From CBDDBU01 sp965226045 (GTDB lineage: Bacteria; Pseudomonadota; Alphaproteobacteria; VGEJ01): 36,264 bases of DNA. The stretch is taken from NCBI GenBank assembly GCA_965226045.1, contig CBDDBU010000018.1:1-36264 (forward strand), written 5' to 3'. The notes beneath the pieces were generated by a model. It was given only the letters and a program-made list of their open reading frames with translations, ran no database searches and was not told the DNA's origin. Positions 16,322 through 23,979 of the stretch are shown here, one piece after another. Each line of letters opens with the position of its first letter. Positions within the stretch are counted from its first letter, which is position 1. The position numbers and the translations under genes were made by a program.

Positions 16322-17646
16322 TTCCAGGCCAGGGTCACCAGGTTCCATTCGCCCGTGACCTTGTCCAGGCCGCGTAGCGAGAACTGGCGGAAGCCCATGG
16401 CCGATTTGATGATGCCGAACACCGGTTCCGGCGTTTGCTTGCGCAGGGCGTAGAGTTGCCGGCCCTCGGGCGTCGCCAGTCGATGTGTCATCGCTTCCAG
16501 CGGCGTCGGGTTCTCCGGGGGCGGCGGCGCGCCGGCGAAGCGGTCCTTCCAGGAGAGATGATGGCGTTCCCGGCCGGGCGTGATCAACGGCGCGATCTCG
16601 GCCTCGGCGCAGGCGTTCACGTTGGCCTCGCTGAAGTAGCCGCTGTCCGCCAGCAGGGTCTCGGGCGCGCCCAGCGCCTCGGGAAGGCGGGCGAGCGCTT
16701 CCAGCGCCGGCTCGATTTGCCGCTTGTCGTTGGGGGCCTGGACCACGTCGTTGGTGACCACCAGCAGGCTGTCGGCCGCCACCAGGGCTTGGGCGTTGTA
16801 GGCCTGTTCGAAGCCGCCGCCGGCCACCGGCATGATGCGCGAGTCCGCGTCGGTCAGATTGACCTGGTCCTTCGGCCCGGGCCCGGCCACCGGCGGCTCG
16901 GGTGGACGGCCGCCCGGCTTGCGGCCCGTCTTCTCGGCCTTCTCCGCGCGCGCCTCGAGCTTCGCCTCGTACTCGGCCCGTTCCCGCTCAAGGCGTTCGC
17001 GCGCCCGCGCCTCGATCACCGCCTTAGCCTCGGCGATGCGGGCCAGACGATCCTCGCGCCGGGCCAGTTCCTCGGGCACCGACATCCCGTCGGGCACATC
17101 CGCCCCATCGGCCGCCTCCGCCAACGCCATCAACTCCGCCACCTCGGCCTTCAACCGGGCTTCGAGCTCGCAGGCGTGTTTCCACGACAGCGCGCTGTGC
17201 CGGCTCGCGTTGGCGTGCACCTTGGTGCCGTCCAGCGCCACCGTGCCGAGCTTCAGCACCCCGGCTTCCCGGGCCAGCAGCAGCACCTCGACGAACAGCC
17301 CTTCGATCCGGTCGAGAAAACGCCGCCGGAACGCGGCGATGGTATCGTGGTCGGGATGATCGTTGGCCGCGATGAAGCGGAAAGCGACAGAATCATAGGT
17401 CGCGCGCTCCAACTTGCGGCTCGAAAACACCCCCGTGGCGTAGCCGTAGACCAGAAGCCCCAGCAGCATGCTCGGGTGATAGGACGCCGAGCCCGAGCCG
17501 CGATAGGCCTTCACGAACGCCGAGAGGTCCAACTGCTCGATCACCTCGACCACGAAGCGCGCCAGATGCCGCTCGGGAAGCCATTCCTCCACCGACGGCG
17601 GCAGCAGAAACCCCGTCTCCCGGTCGACCGGTCGGAAATTGCTCAT
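16288..17646 (-). CDS. IS1182-family transposase
   Basis: This is an intact 452-residue DDE transposase. The N-terminal DUF772-like domain (MSNFRPVDRETGFLLPPSVE; HPSMLLGLLVYGYATGVFSS) is followed by VALDGTKVHANASRHSALSW (first Asp). A charged coiled-coil insertion of Glu/Arg/Ala comes next, then TLLADSGYFSEANV (second Asp) and TPEPVFGIIKSAMGF (Glu). The ATG at 17646 is preferred to one 10 codons upstream because the family begins there. The stop lies inside the third tandem repeat unit. Confidence 0.92.
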   Translation of the reverse strand: MSNFRPVDRETGFLLPPSVEEWLPERHLARFVVEVIEQLDLSAFVKAYRGSGSASYHPSMLLGLLVYGYATGVFSSRKLERATYDSVAFRFIAANDHPDHDTIAAFRRRFLDRIEGLFVEVLLLAREAGVLKLGTVALDGTKVHANASRHSALSWKHACELEARLKAEVAELMALAEAADGADVPDGMSVPEELARREDRLARIAEAKAVIEARARERLERERAEYEAKLEARAEKAEKTGRKPGGRPPEPPVAGPGPKDQVNLTDADSRIMPVAGGGFEQAYNAQALVAADSLLVVTNDVVQAPNDKRQIEPALEALARLPEALGAPETLLADSGYFSEANVNACAEAEIAPLITPGRERHHLSWKDRFAGAPPPPENPTPLEAMTHRLATPEGRQLYALRKQTPEPVFGIIKSAMGFRQFSLRGLDKVTGEWNLVTLAWNIKRMFTLQYA

Positions 17647-17726
17647 GACGGCCTCCATCACGCGCGGGCAAATCAACTGATACCATCGAATCCTATTTCG
17701 ACTCCCGGCTCAAGTCCGACAGGCTG

Positions 17727-18425
17727 CTAGAACGGCAGGATGATGTCGAGCACCTGCTGGCCTTAGCGCGGCTGCTGGACATCGCTGAGCTGGCCGCGAC
17801 CGCCGTAGGAAATACGCGCTTCGGCGATCTGGGTATGGACGACGGCGTTGAGGGCGCTGATGTCCTCGGGCCTGATGACGCCGGCGACCAGGATCTCGCG
17901 AACCTCGAAGTTGACCCGCACCTCCTGGTGACCCCGGATGACCATGTTGCCGTTGGGCAAGATCTGCGTGACGATCGCGGCAACCTCGAACGAGACGCTC
18001 TCCTCGCGCGCCACGGTGCCGGTGCCGGTCGCGTTGCTGGTGCTGCCGAGTGAAACCACGCTGGCCGGGTTGATGACACCAGGCAGGATATCGCCTAGCG
18101 CGCCCTCGTAGCCGAAGAAGTTGGTGAGATCGGCGTTCTCGGTGCTGGAGCGGGTCCGCGTCGTCGAGTTGGAAAGCTCGGCCTCTTCCTCGATGGTGAC
18201 GCTGACCGTCAATAGGTCACCGACGCGCGCTGCTCGCTGGTCGCGGAAGAACGCGCGCGCCCCAGGACGCCACAGCGAGTTGGCCATGTGGAGCTGCGGC
18301 TCGGGCGTCGTCATCGGCAGGCTGACCGCCTTGTAGCCTGCTTCGGTATTCGGATTCTCGATCGGGGCGAGGGCCGGCGCGGCGCCGATATCGGCGATGC
18401 GGCTTCCGATGTTGCAGGCGGAGAG
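17727..18425 (-). pseudogene. flgH: flgH, flagellar L-ring lipoprotein: lost signal peptide and premature stop
   Basis: FlgH forms the L ring of the flagellar basal body in the outer membrane. The conserved body is present: lipobox-like LSACNIGSRIADIGAAPALA, SLWRPGARAFFRDQRAARVG, TVSVTIEEEAELSNST and NGNMVIRGHQEVRVNFEVRE. A TAA at 17763-17765 replaces the Tyr of the usual DVQQPRYGQQVLDIILPF ending; the final GQQVLDIILPF and the original TAG (17727-17729) are still readable after it. The upstream end is worse: just before the lipidated Cys (18414-18416) the sequence becomes the complement of a cckA fragment, so the signal peptide and promoter are gone. The IS1182-type element duplicated CTAG including the stop codon. 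No other flagellar gene is in the window. Confidence 0.85.
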
Positions 18426-18699
18426 CGGTGAGGCGGCGCTGGCGCTGCTCGATGACGACGAGCGCGAGATCGATGTGTTGGTGACAGATGTGGTCATGCC
18501 GAACATGGACGGGCCGGCCCTGGTGCGAACGGCGCGCGAGCGGCGTCCCGACATGAAAGCGATCCTGATCTCAGGCTACGCCGAGGAGGTGTTCCGGCGC
18601 ACCCCCGGCGCCGATGAGCGGGTGCGGTTCCTGCCCAAACCATTCAGTCTCAAGGAACTGGCGTCGATGGTGAAGGCCGTGGTGGAAGGCGAGGACTGA
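18412..18699 (+). pseudogene. cckA: C-terminal receiver domain of a CckA-like hybrid histidine kinase
   Basis: Only the last 95 residues are present: LQAESGEAALALLDDDEREI, then the phosphoacceptor Asp in VLVTDVVMPNMDGPALV, ISGYAEEVFRRTPGADERVR, and the conserved Lys in FLPKPFSLKELASMVKAVVE. The ISGYAE...FLPKPFSLKEL combination is characteristic of the CckA receiver domain, which exchanges phosphate with ChpT in the alphaproteobacterial cell-cycle pathway. The PAS, kinase and ATPase parts are absent; at about 18412-18425 the sequence runs into flgH on the other strand. There is an ATG at 18397 but no sensible upstream region. An intact cckA must exist elsewhere if this lineage needs it. A different hybrid kinase is possible but less likely. 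Confidence 0.75.
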
Positions 18700-18714
18700 C
18701 GCGGCTTCTCGCCG

Positions 18715-18984
18715 TCATCCTGGCGGCGTCACGAGGGCGGCCACCGTCTCGGCGGCCCGCGCGGCGGGGTCAAAGACGCCGGGCCGGGACCACCGTTCGA
18801 ACGCGGGGCTGCCCTTCAGCGCCGGGGCAAGTGCCTCGCGCACCGCCGCCCTCGCGATCGCCACGATCTCGGCGGCGGTCTCCACTTGCCGCCGCTGCAT
18901 GTTGCTGTAGGCGGCGGTTGCCATCTCCGTGAGTTGACCCTGCACCGCCTCGAGTGCCTGTGCGATCTGCTTCGCCGTCGTCAT
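18715..18984 (-). CDS. Small helical protein, unknown (phasin-like character)
   Basis: This is an 89-residue all-helical, Ala-rich protein from the ATG at 18984 (MTTAKQIAQALEAVQGQLTE), with AAYSNMQRRQVETAAEIVAI and ARAAVREALAPALKGSPAFE. A 102-residue version would start at 19023. The repeating hydrophobic pattern recalls phasin-type granule-associated proteins, but I see no diagnostic motif and the comparison is only structural. It converges on the cckA remnant (15 bp) and its upstream region is cut by the IS903-like copy 2 only 66 bp from its start, so its promoter may be lost. Confidence 0.5.
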   Translation of the reverse strand: MTTAKQIAQALEAVQGQLTEMATAAYSNMQRRQVETAAEIVAIARAAVREALAPALKGSPAFERWSRPGVFDPAARAAETVAALVTPPG

Positions 18985-19050
18985 GCCCGCGATCTCCGCT
19001 TGATCCCTTGATGGCTCGCCCACCGATGACTGAATATTCTCGTAGGGAGT

Positions 19051-20139
19051 GGCTTTGGTGCATGGACCTGAGGATTAGTATATCTGGCTCCGCTTCCGTC
19101 TTTGAGAGTTTGTCATGCCTTTCAAGTTCCGCGCATCGCGTCGCCACCATATCCCCAGAGCCAAGTACCGGGTCATGAACTGGCCGGATTATGACCGTGG
19201 TTTGGTTCGGCGCGGCGACATTCGTTTCTGGATTGATGAGAGCGCCCTGGAGCAATGGGACGCAGCCAAGCGGCGAACTCCTGGTGGCCAGCGGCGGTTT
19301 TCAGAGTTGGCGATTTCCACGACACTGATGCTGGGGGTGGTCTTCAGACTGCCGCTGCGCCAGACGGAAGGCTTTGTGCGTTCCCTCGTGGACTTGATGG
19401 GGTGTGATCTGCCGGTGCCGGATCACACCACGCTGTCGCGGCGGCGGCGAACGGTGGATGTCGTTGTGGAAACCAGCACGAACAAGCGGTCTACGGATAT
19501 CGTGCTGGATTCCACGGGCCTGAAATTCTTTGGCGCTGGCGAGTGGGCTCGCGCCAAGCACGGTGAAACGCGGCGCTCGTGGCGCAAGCTGCATATCTCG
19601 GTTGACCCGGCCAGCAGCGAGATACGGGCGCATGAACTGACCGGTGACGACACGGCCGATGCGACGATGGCGGGACCGCTGGTCGCCGGTTCCGGTGGGA
19701 TGATCCGGCGCGTGTTTGCCGACGGCGCCTATGACGGGGAGCCCGTGACAAAAGCGATCCGAGAAGCTCGGCCACCGAATTCACCACCTGAAATCATCAT
19801 CCCGCCACGCGCCACATCCATTCCTCTCCCGGACACGCCTCATGGCGGATCGGAACGGGAGCACCATGCGGCGGAGATCGCGTCGAAGGGAAGGATGAAC
19901 TGGCAGAAACGACAGGGCTACGGATTGAGAGCGCTTGGCGAAACAGCCATGGCTCGCGTCAAGAGGCTCAACGGCGGCAAGCTCAACGCTCGCACATTCC
20001 AATCCCAACAAACCGAAATCGCCATGCAGATCGACGCACTCAATCGCTCTATCCGTGCGGCGAAACCAAACACAATCAGGATCCGCTAACCAACCGGGGA
20101 ATGGGCGATCACACCATCGCGGCTCCATGCACCAAAGCC
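19051..20139 (+). mobile_element. IS903-like element (IS5 family), copy 2
   Basis: This is a 1089-bp copy in opposite orientation to that at 9242-10330, with the same 16-bp terminal inverted repeats (19051-19066 and 20124-20139). The regions I compared are identical apart from one base near the start of the transposase. The left flank is gtagggagt and the right flank ccgatcccc, so again no 9-bp target duplication is seen. The right end interrupts an IS21 element a few bases before its istB start codon, and the rest of that IS21 is missing. The inverted pair can recombine to flip the 8.7 kb between them. Confidence 0.93.
19115..20089 (+). CDS. IS5-family (IS903 group) transposase, copy 2
   Basis: This is an intact 324-residue DDE transposase, the same as copy 1 apart from Arg6 (MPFKFRASRRHHIPRAKYRV). 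The catalytic Asp, Asp and Glu lie in IVLDSTGLKF, VFADGAYDG and ALGETAMARV. The IS5-type N-terminal segment FWIDESALEQWDA and VPDHTTLSRRRRTVDV are complete. Confidence 0.93.
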   Translation: MPFKFRASRRHHIPRAKYRVMNWPDYDRGLVRRGDIRFWIDESALEQWDAAKRRTPGGQRRFSELAISTTLMLGVVFRLPLRQTEGFVRSLVDLMGCDLPVPDHTTLSRRRRTVDVVVETSTNKRSTDIVLDSTGLKFFGAGEWARAKHGETRRSWRKLHISVDPASSEIRAHELTGDDTADATMAGPLVAGSGGMIRRVFADGAYDGEPVTKAIREARPPNSPPEIIIPPRATSIPLPDTPHGGSEREHHAAEIASKGRMNWQKRQGYGLRALGETAMARVKRLNGGKLNARTFQSQQTEIAMQIDALNRSIRAAKPNTIRIR

Positions 20140-21635
20140 CCGATCCCCCTCAAGCGCTCGTAGCGGCTGCAATCGGCCACCGGCTCGTGGCGAAGACGCA
20201 GGCTCTCGGGCGTCAGGATCGCCTCGGGCGCGCACGGCACGTGCCGGCGATTAAGGGTGTTGAGTACCACGTCGGCGCTGCACGCTCCGCCCGCGAGCGC
20301 CTCGGCGCAGGCGGCATCGACCGCCGCCAGCCCGTCCGTCAGAACGGCGGCGAGGATATCCACCATTTGCCGGTCGCCGTCGTTGTGGCCGGCGAGCCGG
20401 CTGCGCACACGGCCGAGGGCGCCGGGCAGCGCCCAGCCCTTGAACGGTGCCCCGTTCCTGGGCGCGCCGGGCTTCCTGGCGAGCACGGGCACGTAGTGCC
20501 AAGGATCGTAGAAGGTCTGGTCGCGCCCGAAGCGACGGGCATGCTCGGCGACGATCTCGCCGTCCTGGCGGATGACGATGCGATCGGCATAGGCATGGAT
20601 CTCCACCGGGCGGCCGACGGCCCGCGCCGCCACGCTGTACTTGTTGCCGTCGAAGCGCACCAGGCAGGTCTTCGAGACCGCCGCCGGAACCGCGTGGAAG
20701 CCGTCAAACGGCCCGCGATAAGCGACCAGGGACGGACGCTCGTCCTCGAACACCTGCCAGACCGTCCTGTCCTTGAACACCGGATGGGGATGCCGACGGG
20801 CGTAGGCAACGCACTGGTCCAAGAGCCAGGCGTTGAGCTCCTCGTAGCTCTTGAAGCGCAGCCTGGGGGTGAAGAAGCGCCGCGGATCGTGCCAACCTGG
20901 TTCTCGACCTGGCCCTTCTCCCATCCCGGCCCCCGGCGTGCACGCCACCGGCTCGACCAGGTAGTGGCCGCACATCTGCTGGAAGCGCCGGTTGTACAGC
21001 CGGCCCTTGCCGATGAAGACGGTCTCCACCGCCGTCTTCATGTTGTCATAGATCCCCCGCCCGCAGGCGCCGCCGAACAACCGGAACGCTCGGTCGTGGG
21101 CGTCGAACACCATCTCCTGGCTCTCGCGCGGATAGGCGCTGACCAGGAACATCCGGCTGTGGCACAGCCGGACATGCGCCGCCTTGACCTTGGTCGTCAC
21201 CCCCGCCAGCACCACGTACTCGTGGCTCCAATCGAACTGGTCGGCCTCCCCCGGCGCAAAGCTCAGCGGCACGTAGGCTTGTGCCGTCGCCACCCCGCGC
21301 TCCCGACGCCACGCCTTCGCGTAGCGCCGCACCGCGTCGTAGCCGCCGCCGTAGCCCTGGCCTTCGAGGGCCTCGTAGATCCGTCGCAGCGTCAGCCGCT
21401 CACGCCTCGGCTTCGCCTCGTTCGCTTCCAGCATCCGATCCAGCGCGTCCCGCCACGGACCCAGCTTCGGCATCGGCTGCACCCGCCGCTCGTAGCTGAA
21501 CGCCGTCGCTCCCGACCGGATCACCTTGCGAACCGTGTTCCGCGACACCTTCACGTCGCGGACGATCTCCTTGATCGGCTTGTTCCTGCCGAAATACTCC
21601 CGCCGAATCCGCGCTATCGTCTCCACAACCAGCAT
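20140..21635 (-). pseudogene. istA: istA transposase with catalytic Glu segment scrambled by paired frameshifts
   Basis: IstA is the DDE transposase of IS21. The N-terminal HTH (IKEIVRDVKVSRNTVRKVIR), first Asp (QFDWSHEYVVLAGV) and second Asp (IYDNMKTAVET) are intact. In the other copy the next block reads AGWEKGQVENQVGIIRGRFF and carries the catalytic Glu. Here it reads AGMGEGPGREPGWHDPRRFF. One extra C (about 20929-20935) and one missing base (about 20876-20884) shift the frame for about 16 codons and then restore it. The frame stays open but the Glu is lost. The last codons (RGIGALVHGAAMV, stop at 20109) come from the IS903-like end. It is almost certainly inactive. Confidence 0.85.
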
Positions 21636-21749
21636 CCCCCATCACCTCGTCCGTCCAAAACGAGGTGCCATGGACCAGCATGGTTCAGGGGGTCAAAGTT
21701 GGACGCCGATCACCCCGCAACCGGGGTCAACATTGCAGGCCGTTCCACA
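20140..21749 (-). mobile_element. Truncated IS21 element (istB and distal end missing)
   Basis: The right end is intact: TGTGGAACGGCC... reads inward from 21749, with two transposase-binding-type repeats (ggggtcaacattgcaggccg and gggggtcaaagttggacgcc). The istA gene follows. At 20140 the element stops at the IS903-like inverted repeat, 3-4 bases before where the related full copy starts istB. No istB sequence is found on the far side of the IS903-like element. It is diverged from the copy at 26425-28969, so it is an independent acquisition rather than a recent duplicate. Confidence 0.88.
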
Positions 21750-21811
21750 CCGCATTCCTCATCTGGGGGTGAGAGCCGGAAAAAGCCACTTAATCAACGG
21801 GCTGTTAGACA

Positions 21812-21840
21812 TTGCAGGTATTACCGGCGGCCATTATGCT
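21812..21840 (+). promoter_or_regulatory. Possible sigma-70-type promoter for the bufferin operon
   Basis: TTGCAG (21812-21817) and TATGCT (21835-21840) are separated by 17 bp, 85 bp upstream of the precursor gene start. It lies between the IS21 end (21749) and the operon, so the IS did not remove it. This is a match by eye only. Bufferin operons are metal- or stress-induced in described bacteria, and no operator is recognised here. Confidence 0.3.
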
Positions 21841-21924
21841 GATTGCGATGGCAGCATGGCGCCCTAACCGGGCGCTGGAGCGTCTCAATCGCTTATCCAC
21901 CACGCCTGAACGAGGAGAATATCC

Positions 21925-22231
21925 ATGAAGAAGAGCCCGCTTGTTCTAACGGCCGCACTCCTGGCCGCCTCTAATCTCGCGAGCGCTGAACTCGCGCAAG
22001 CAGCAGACAATAATGCCGAATGCTATGGCGTCTCGCTCGCCGGCAAGAACGACTGCAAGGCGGGTCCAGGCACGACCTGCGCCGGTAGCTCGACTGTCGA
22101 CTACCAACCCCGGCAACTCCTGGAAGCTGGTCCCCGCGGGCACCTGCGAGTCGATGACCTTCGAGACCATGGATGGCCGTATGGTGAAGGGTAGCCTCAC
22201 CGAGCTGAAACGCGATCTGCCGAAGACCTGA
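21925..22231 (+). pseudogene. bufA: Bufferin-type precursor (DUF2282, BufA1-like), frameshifted
   Basis: DUF2282 proteins are secreted, Cys-containing RiPP precursors (bufferins) that bind copper after modification by the adjacent DUF692 enzyme. The ATG at 21925 follows gaggag and opens a signal peptide, MKKSPLVLTAALLAASNLAS, with a likely cleavage after AQA (about residue 27). The conserved core follows: AECYGVSLAGKNDCKAGPGT, then TCAGSSTVDYQ. At 22107-22111 the run cccc replaces the expected join, shifting into PRQLLEAGPRGHLRV. In the +1 frame the normal ending continues: GNSWKLVPAGTCESMTFETM, then KGSLTELKRDLP. As read, the fourth conserved Cys is lost. A 4-bp insertion is the simplest explanation; assembly error remains possible. 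Confidence 0.82.
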
Positions 22232-22303
22232 TAGGAAACCGCTCGGTTTGCCGCCCGCCCCCATACCCCGCGGCGACCGGACGGCCGTTTCTGGACCCCG
22301 GCC

Positions 22304-23179
22304 ATGGCCGTTTCGTTTTCCGCTGCCGCCTTTCCACCGCAGATACCGTCGCGGGCCGGTGTCGGTTTCAAGGGCGAGCATGCAGAGACGGTTTTCGGGG
22401 ACCGGCCCGACATCGGCTGGTTCGAGGTCCATCCGGAAAACTACATGGTTGCAGGCGGGCCGCGGCTGGCCCTGCTTGAGGAGTTGCGCAACGCATATCC
22501 TTTGTCGCTGCACGGTGTCGGCCTGTCGCTCGGCGGCGCCGAACGTCTCGACGTTGATCATCTGATCGCATTGCTCGCGTTGGTGGATCGCTTCCAGCCA
22601 GGGCTCGTTTCCGAACATATCGCTTGGTCGACGCATAGCGGAATATGGTTCGCCGACCTGCTGCCACCCAGCCTCAGCCGGGCCGGCCTCGACTGCCTGT
22701 GCGACAATATCGACGAGATGCAGGAATCCCTCGGACGGCAGATGCTGATCGAGAACCCAGCCAGCTATCTGACCTTGCCCGACCGCGAAATGGACGAGGC
22801 GGCGTTCATCGTCGAAGCGGCTCGGCGGTCCGGCTGCGGCCTGCTGATTGACGTCAACAACATCCATGTCAGCGCAGTCAATACCGGTATCGACGCCGAA
22901 ACCTATGTCGACGCCATTCCCGGCGACCTGATCGGGGAGATCCATCTCGCCGGGTTTACGATCGACGATGCGGGCGGCGAACACCTGTTGATTGACAGCC
23001 ACGGAGCCGCAGTCGACGCGGCGGTCTGGCGGCTCTACGAGCGGCTGATCGGGCGAATTGGAGCACGGCCCACGCTGGTCGAATGGGACAAGGATATTCC
23101 CGACTGGGAATTGCTGCATGCCGAGGCCATGGAGGCCGAGACCTGCCTGGCGCGTCTCTCCGAGCCCGTGCCGGCGTGA
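22304..23179 (+). CDS. bufB: DUF692 multinuclear iron RiPP-modifying enzyme
   Basis: This 291-residue TIM-barrel protein belongs to the DUF692 family (MbnB, TglH, ChrH relatives), iron-dependent oxygenases that modify Cys residues of RiPP precursors. Metal-ligand motifs visible are GVGFKGEHAETVF, SLHGVGLSLGG, LVSEHIAWS, LIENPASYL, LIDVNNIHVSA, GEIHLAGF, IDSHG and LVEWDKDIP. With a DUF2282 precursor upstream and a DUF2063-like partner downstream, it matches the described bufferin operon, where it would convert precursor cysteines to a copper-binding form. The start at 22304 (MAVSFSAAAFPPQIPSRAGV) is 72 bp after the precursor remnant. Its frame is fully intact although its substrate gene appears broken. 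Confidence 0.92.
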   Translation: MAVSFSAAAFPPQIPSRAGVGFKGEHAETVFGDRPDIGWFEVHPENYMVAGGPRLALLEELRNAYPLSLHGVGLSLGGAERLDVDHLIALLALVDRFQPGLVSEHIAWSTHSGIWFADLLPPSLSRAGLDCLCDNIDEMQESLGRQMLIENPASYLTLPDREMDEAAFIVEAARRSGCGLLIDVNNIHVSAVNTGIDAETYVDAIPGDLIGEIHLAGFTIDDAGGEHLLIDSHGAAVDAAVWRLYERLIGRIGARPTLVEWDKDIPDWELLHAEAMEAETCLARLSEPVPA

Positions 23180-23979
23180 GGCGGCCTGCCGAAACCAGAA
23201 TGGATCCCGCAGCCATTCAGTCGGATTTTGCCGCTGCCCTACACAATCCATCGCCAGATGCCGTGCCCACCGGCTTTTCCGATGTGGCGGCACGGCGGTT
23301 CCGCGTTTACCGCAACAATGTGCGCATCGCACTGATCGAAGCGCTGGGGGCGGCCTATCCGGCTGTCCTGCGGCTTGTCGGCATACCGTTCTTCGAGCAG
23401 ATGGCCCGCGTCTACATCGAAGCCTGCCCAGCACGGCAACGCACGCTCAACCTGTATGGCGACGGGTTCGACGACTTCGTCGGCGGTTTCGGGCCGGCGC
23501 GCGGATTGCCGTACCTCGCCGATGTCGCCCGGCTTGAGCGTGCGGTGCTCGAGGCGTGCCACGCTGCCGATGCACCAGCGCTTGACCCGGTATTGTTGAC
23601 GGCGCTCGGGCCCGGACTTGCCTCGGCGCGGTTGACGCCACACCCCGCGACCCGGCTGATCCGCTCGGCCTATCCCATCGCCGATATATGGCACGCCAAC
23701 AACGGCGATTCACTGCTGGAGGACGAACTCGTCCTCGCTAACACAGCCGCCGGCGCGCTCGTGATGCGGCCTGGCTTTTCCGTCTCGGTGGAGGCGCTCG
23801 CTTCCGGCCAGTGTACTTTCGTCGAGACCCTGCTGGCCGGCGACAATTTGGCGGCGGCGAACGCAGCGGCGGTCTTGTTCGATGAGGGATTCGACATCAT
23901 TGTGGCGTTCCGGGACCTGCTTGCCGCGGGAGCCTTCGCCGGTATCGCGAGCAAACCGCTCGAAGGAGAACAGGTATGA
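23176..23979 (+). CDS. bufC: BufC-like partner protein (DUF2063, putative DNA-binding-type fold)
   Basis: In DUF692 systems this partner binds the precursor and docks it on the enzyme. The N-terminal DUF2063 domain shows MDPAAIQSDFAAALHNPSPD, ARRFRVYRNNVRIALIEALG, AYPAVLRLVGIPFFEQMARV and YIEACPARQRTLNLYGDGFD. The C-terminal half has LIRSAYPIADIWHAN and a PqqD/MbnC-like region LLEDELVLANTAAGALVMRP. A GTG at 23176 overlaps the DUF692 stop (GTGA) and is in frame with an ATG at 23200; translational coupling favours the GTG, giving 267 residues, but the ATG start is equally possible. The stop overlaps the next ATG (ATGA). No lesion is visible. Confidence 0.88.
   Translation: MRRPAETRMDPAAIQSDFAAALHNPSPDAVPTGFSDVAARRFRVYRNNVRIALIEALGAAYPAVLRLVGIPFFEQMARVYIEACPARQRTLNLYGDGFDDFVGGFGPARGLPYLADVARLERAVLEACHAADAPALDPVLLTALGPGLASARLTPHPATRLIRSAYPIADIWHANNGDSLLEDELVLANTAAGALVMRPGFSVSVEALASGQCTFVETLLAGDNLAAANAAAVLFDEGFDIIVAFRDLLAAGAFAGIASKPLEGEQV

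Larger units (their letters stand above)
16049..17726 (-). mobile_element. IS1182-type insertion sequence with CTAG target duplication
   Basis: This element of 1678 bp has terminal inverted repeats: CAGCCTGTCGGACTGAG at 16049 and the complement of CAGCCTGTCGGACTTGAG at 17709-17726. The 4-bp palindrome CTAG flanks both ends (16045-16048 and 17727-17730), a clean target duplication, so this insertion is recent compared with the rest. It lies between the convergent gamma-glutamyltransferase gene and flgH. The transposase runs on the minus strand. A three-unit tandem repeat occupies the space between the transposase stop and the left end. Confidence 0.9.

Noticed and set aside
16435..17730. 431-codon plus-strand ORF across the IS1182-type element
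   Set aside because: Antisense of an intact transposase with all DDE motifs.
16049..19050. Composite transposon formed by the inverted IS903-like pair
   Set aside because: The outer flanks lack a shared 9-bp duplication and the interior holds truncated unrelated genes rather than a coherent cargo, so rearrangement is a better explanation.
21971..23434. 487-codon minus-strand ORF opposite the bufferin operon
   Set aside because: Opposite strand carries DUF2282, DUF692 and DUF2063 homology with coupled starts; the antisense product has no recognisable features.
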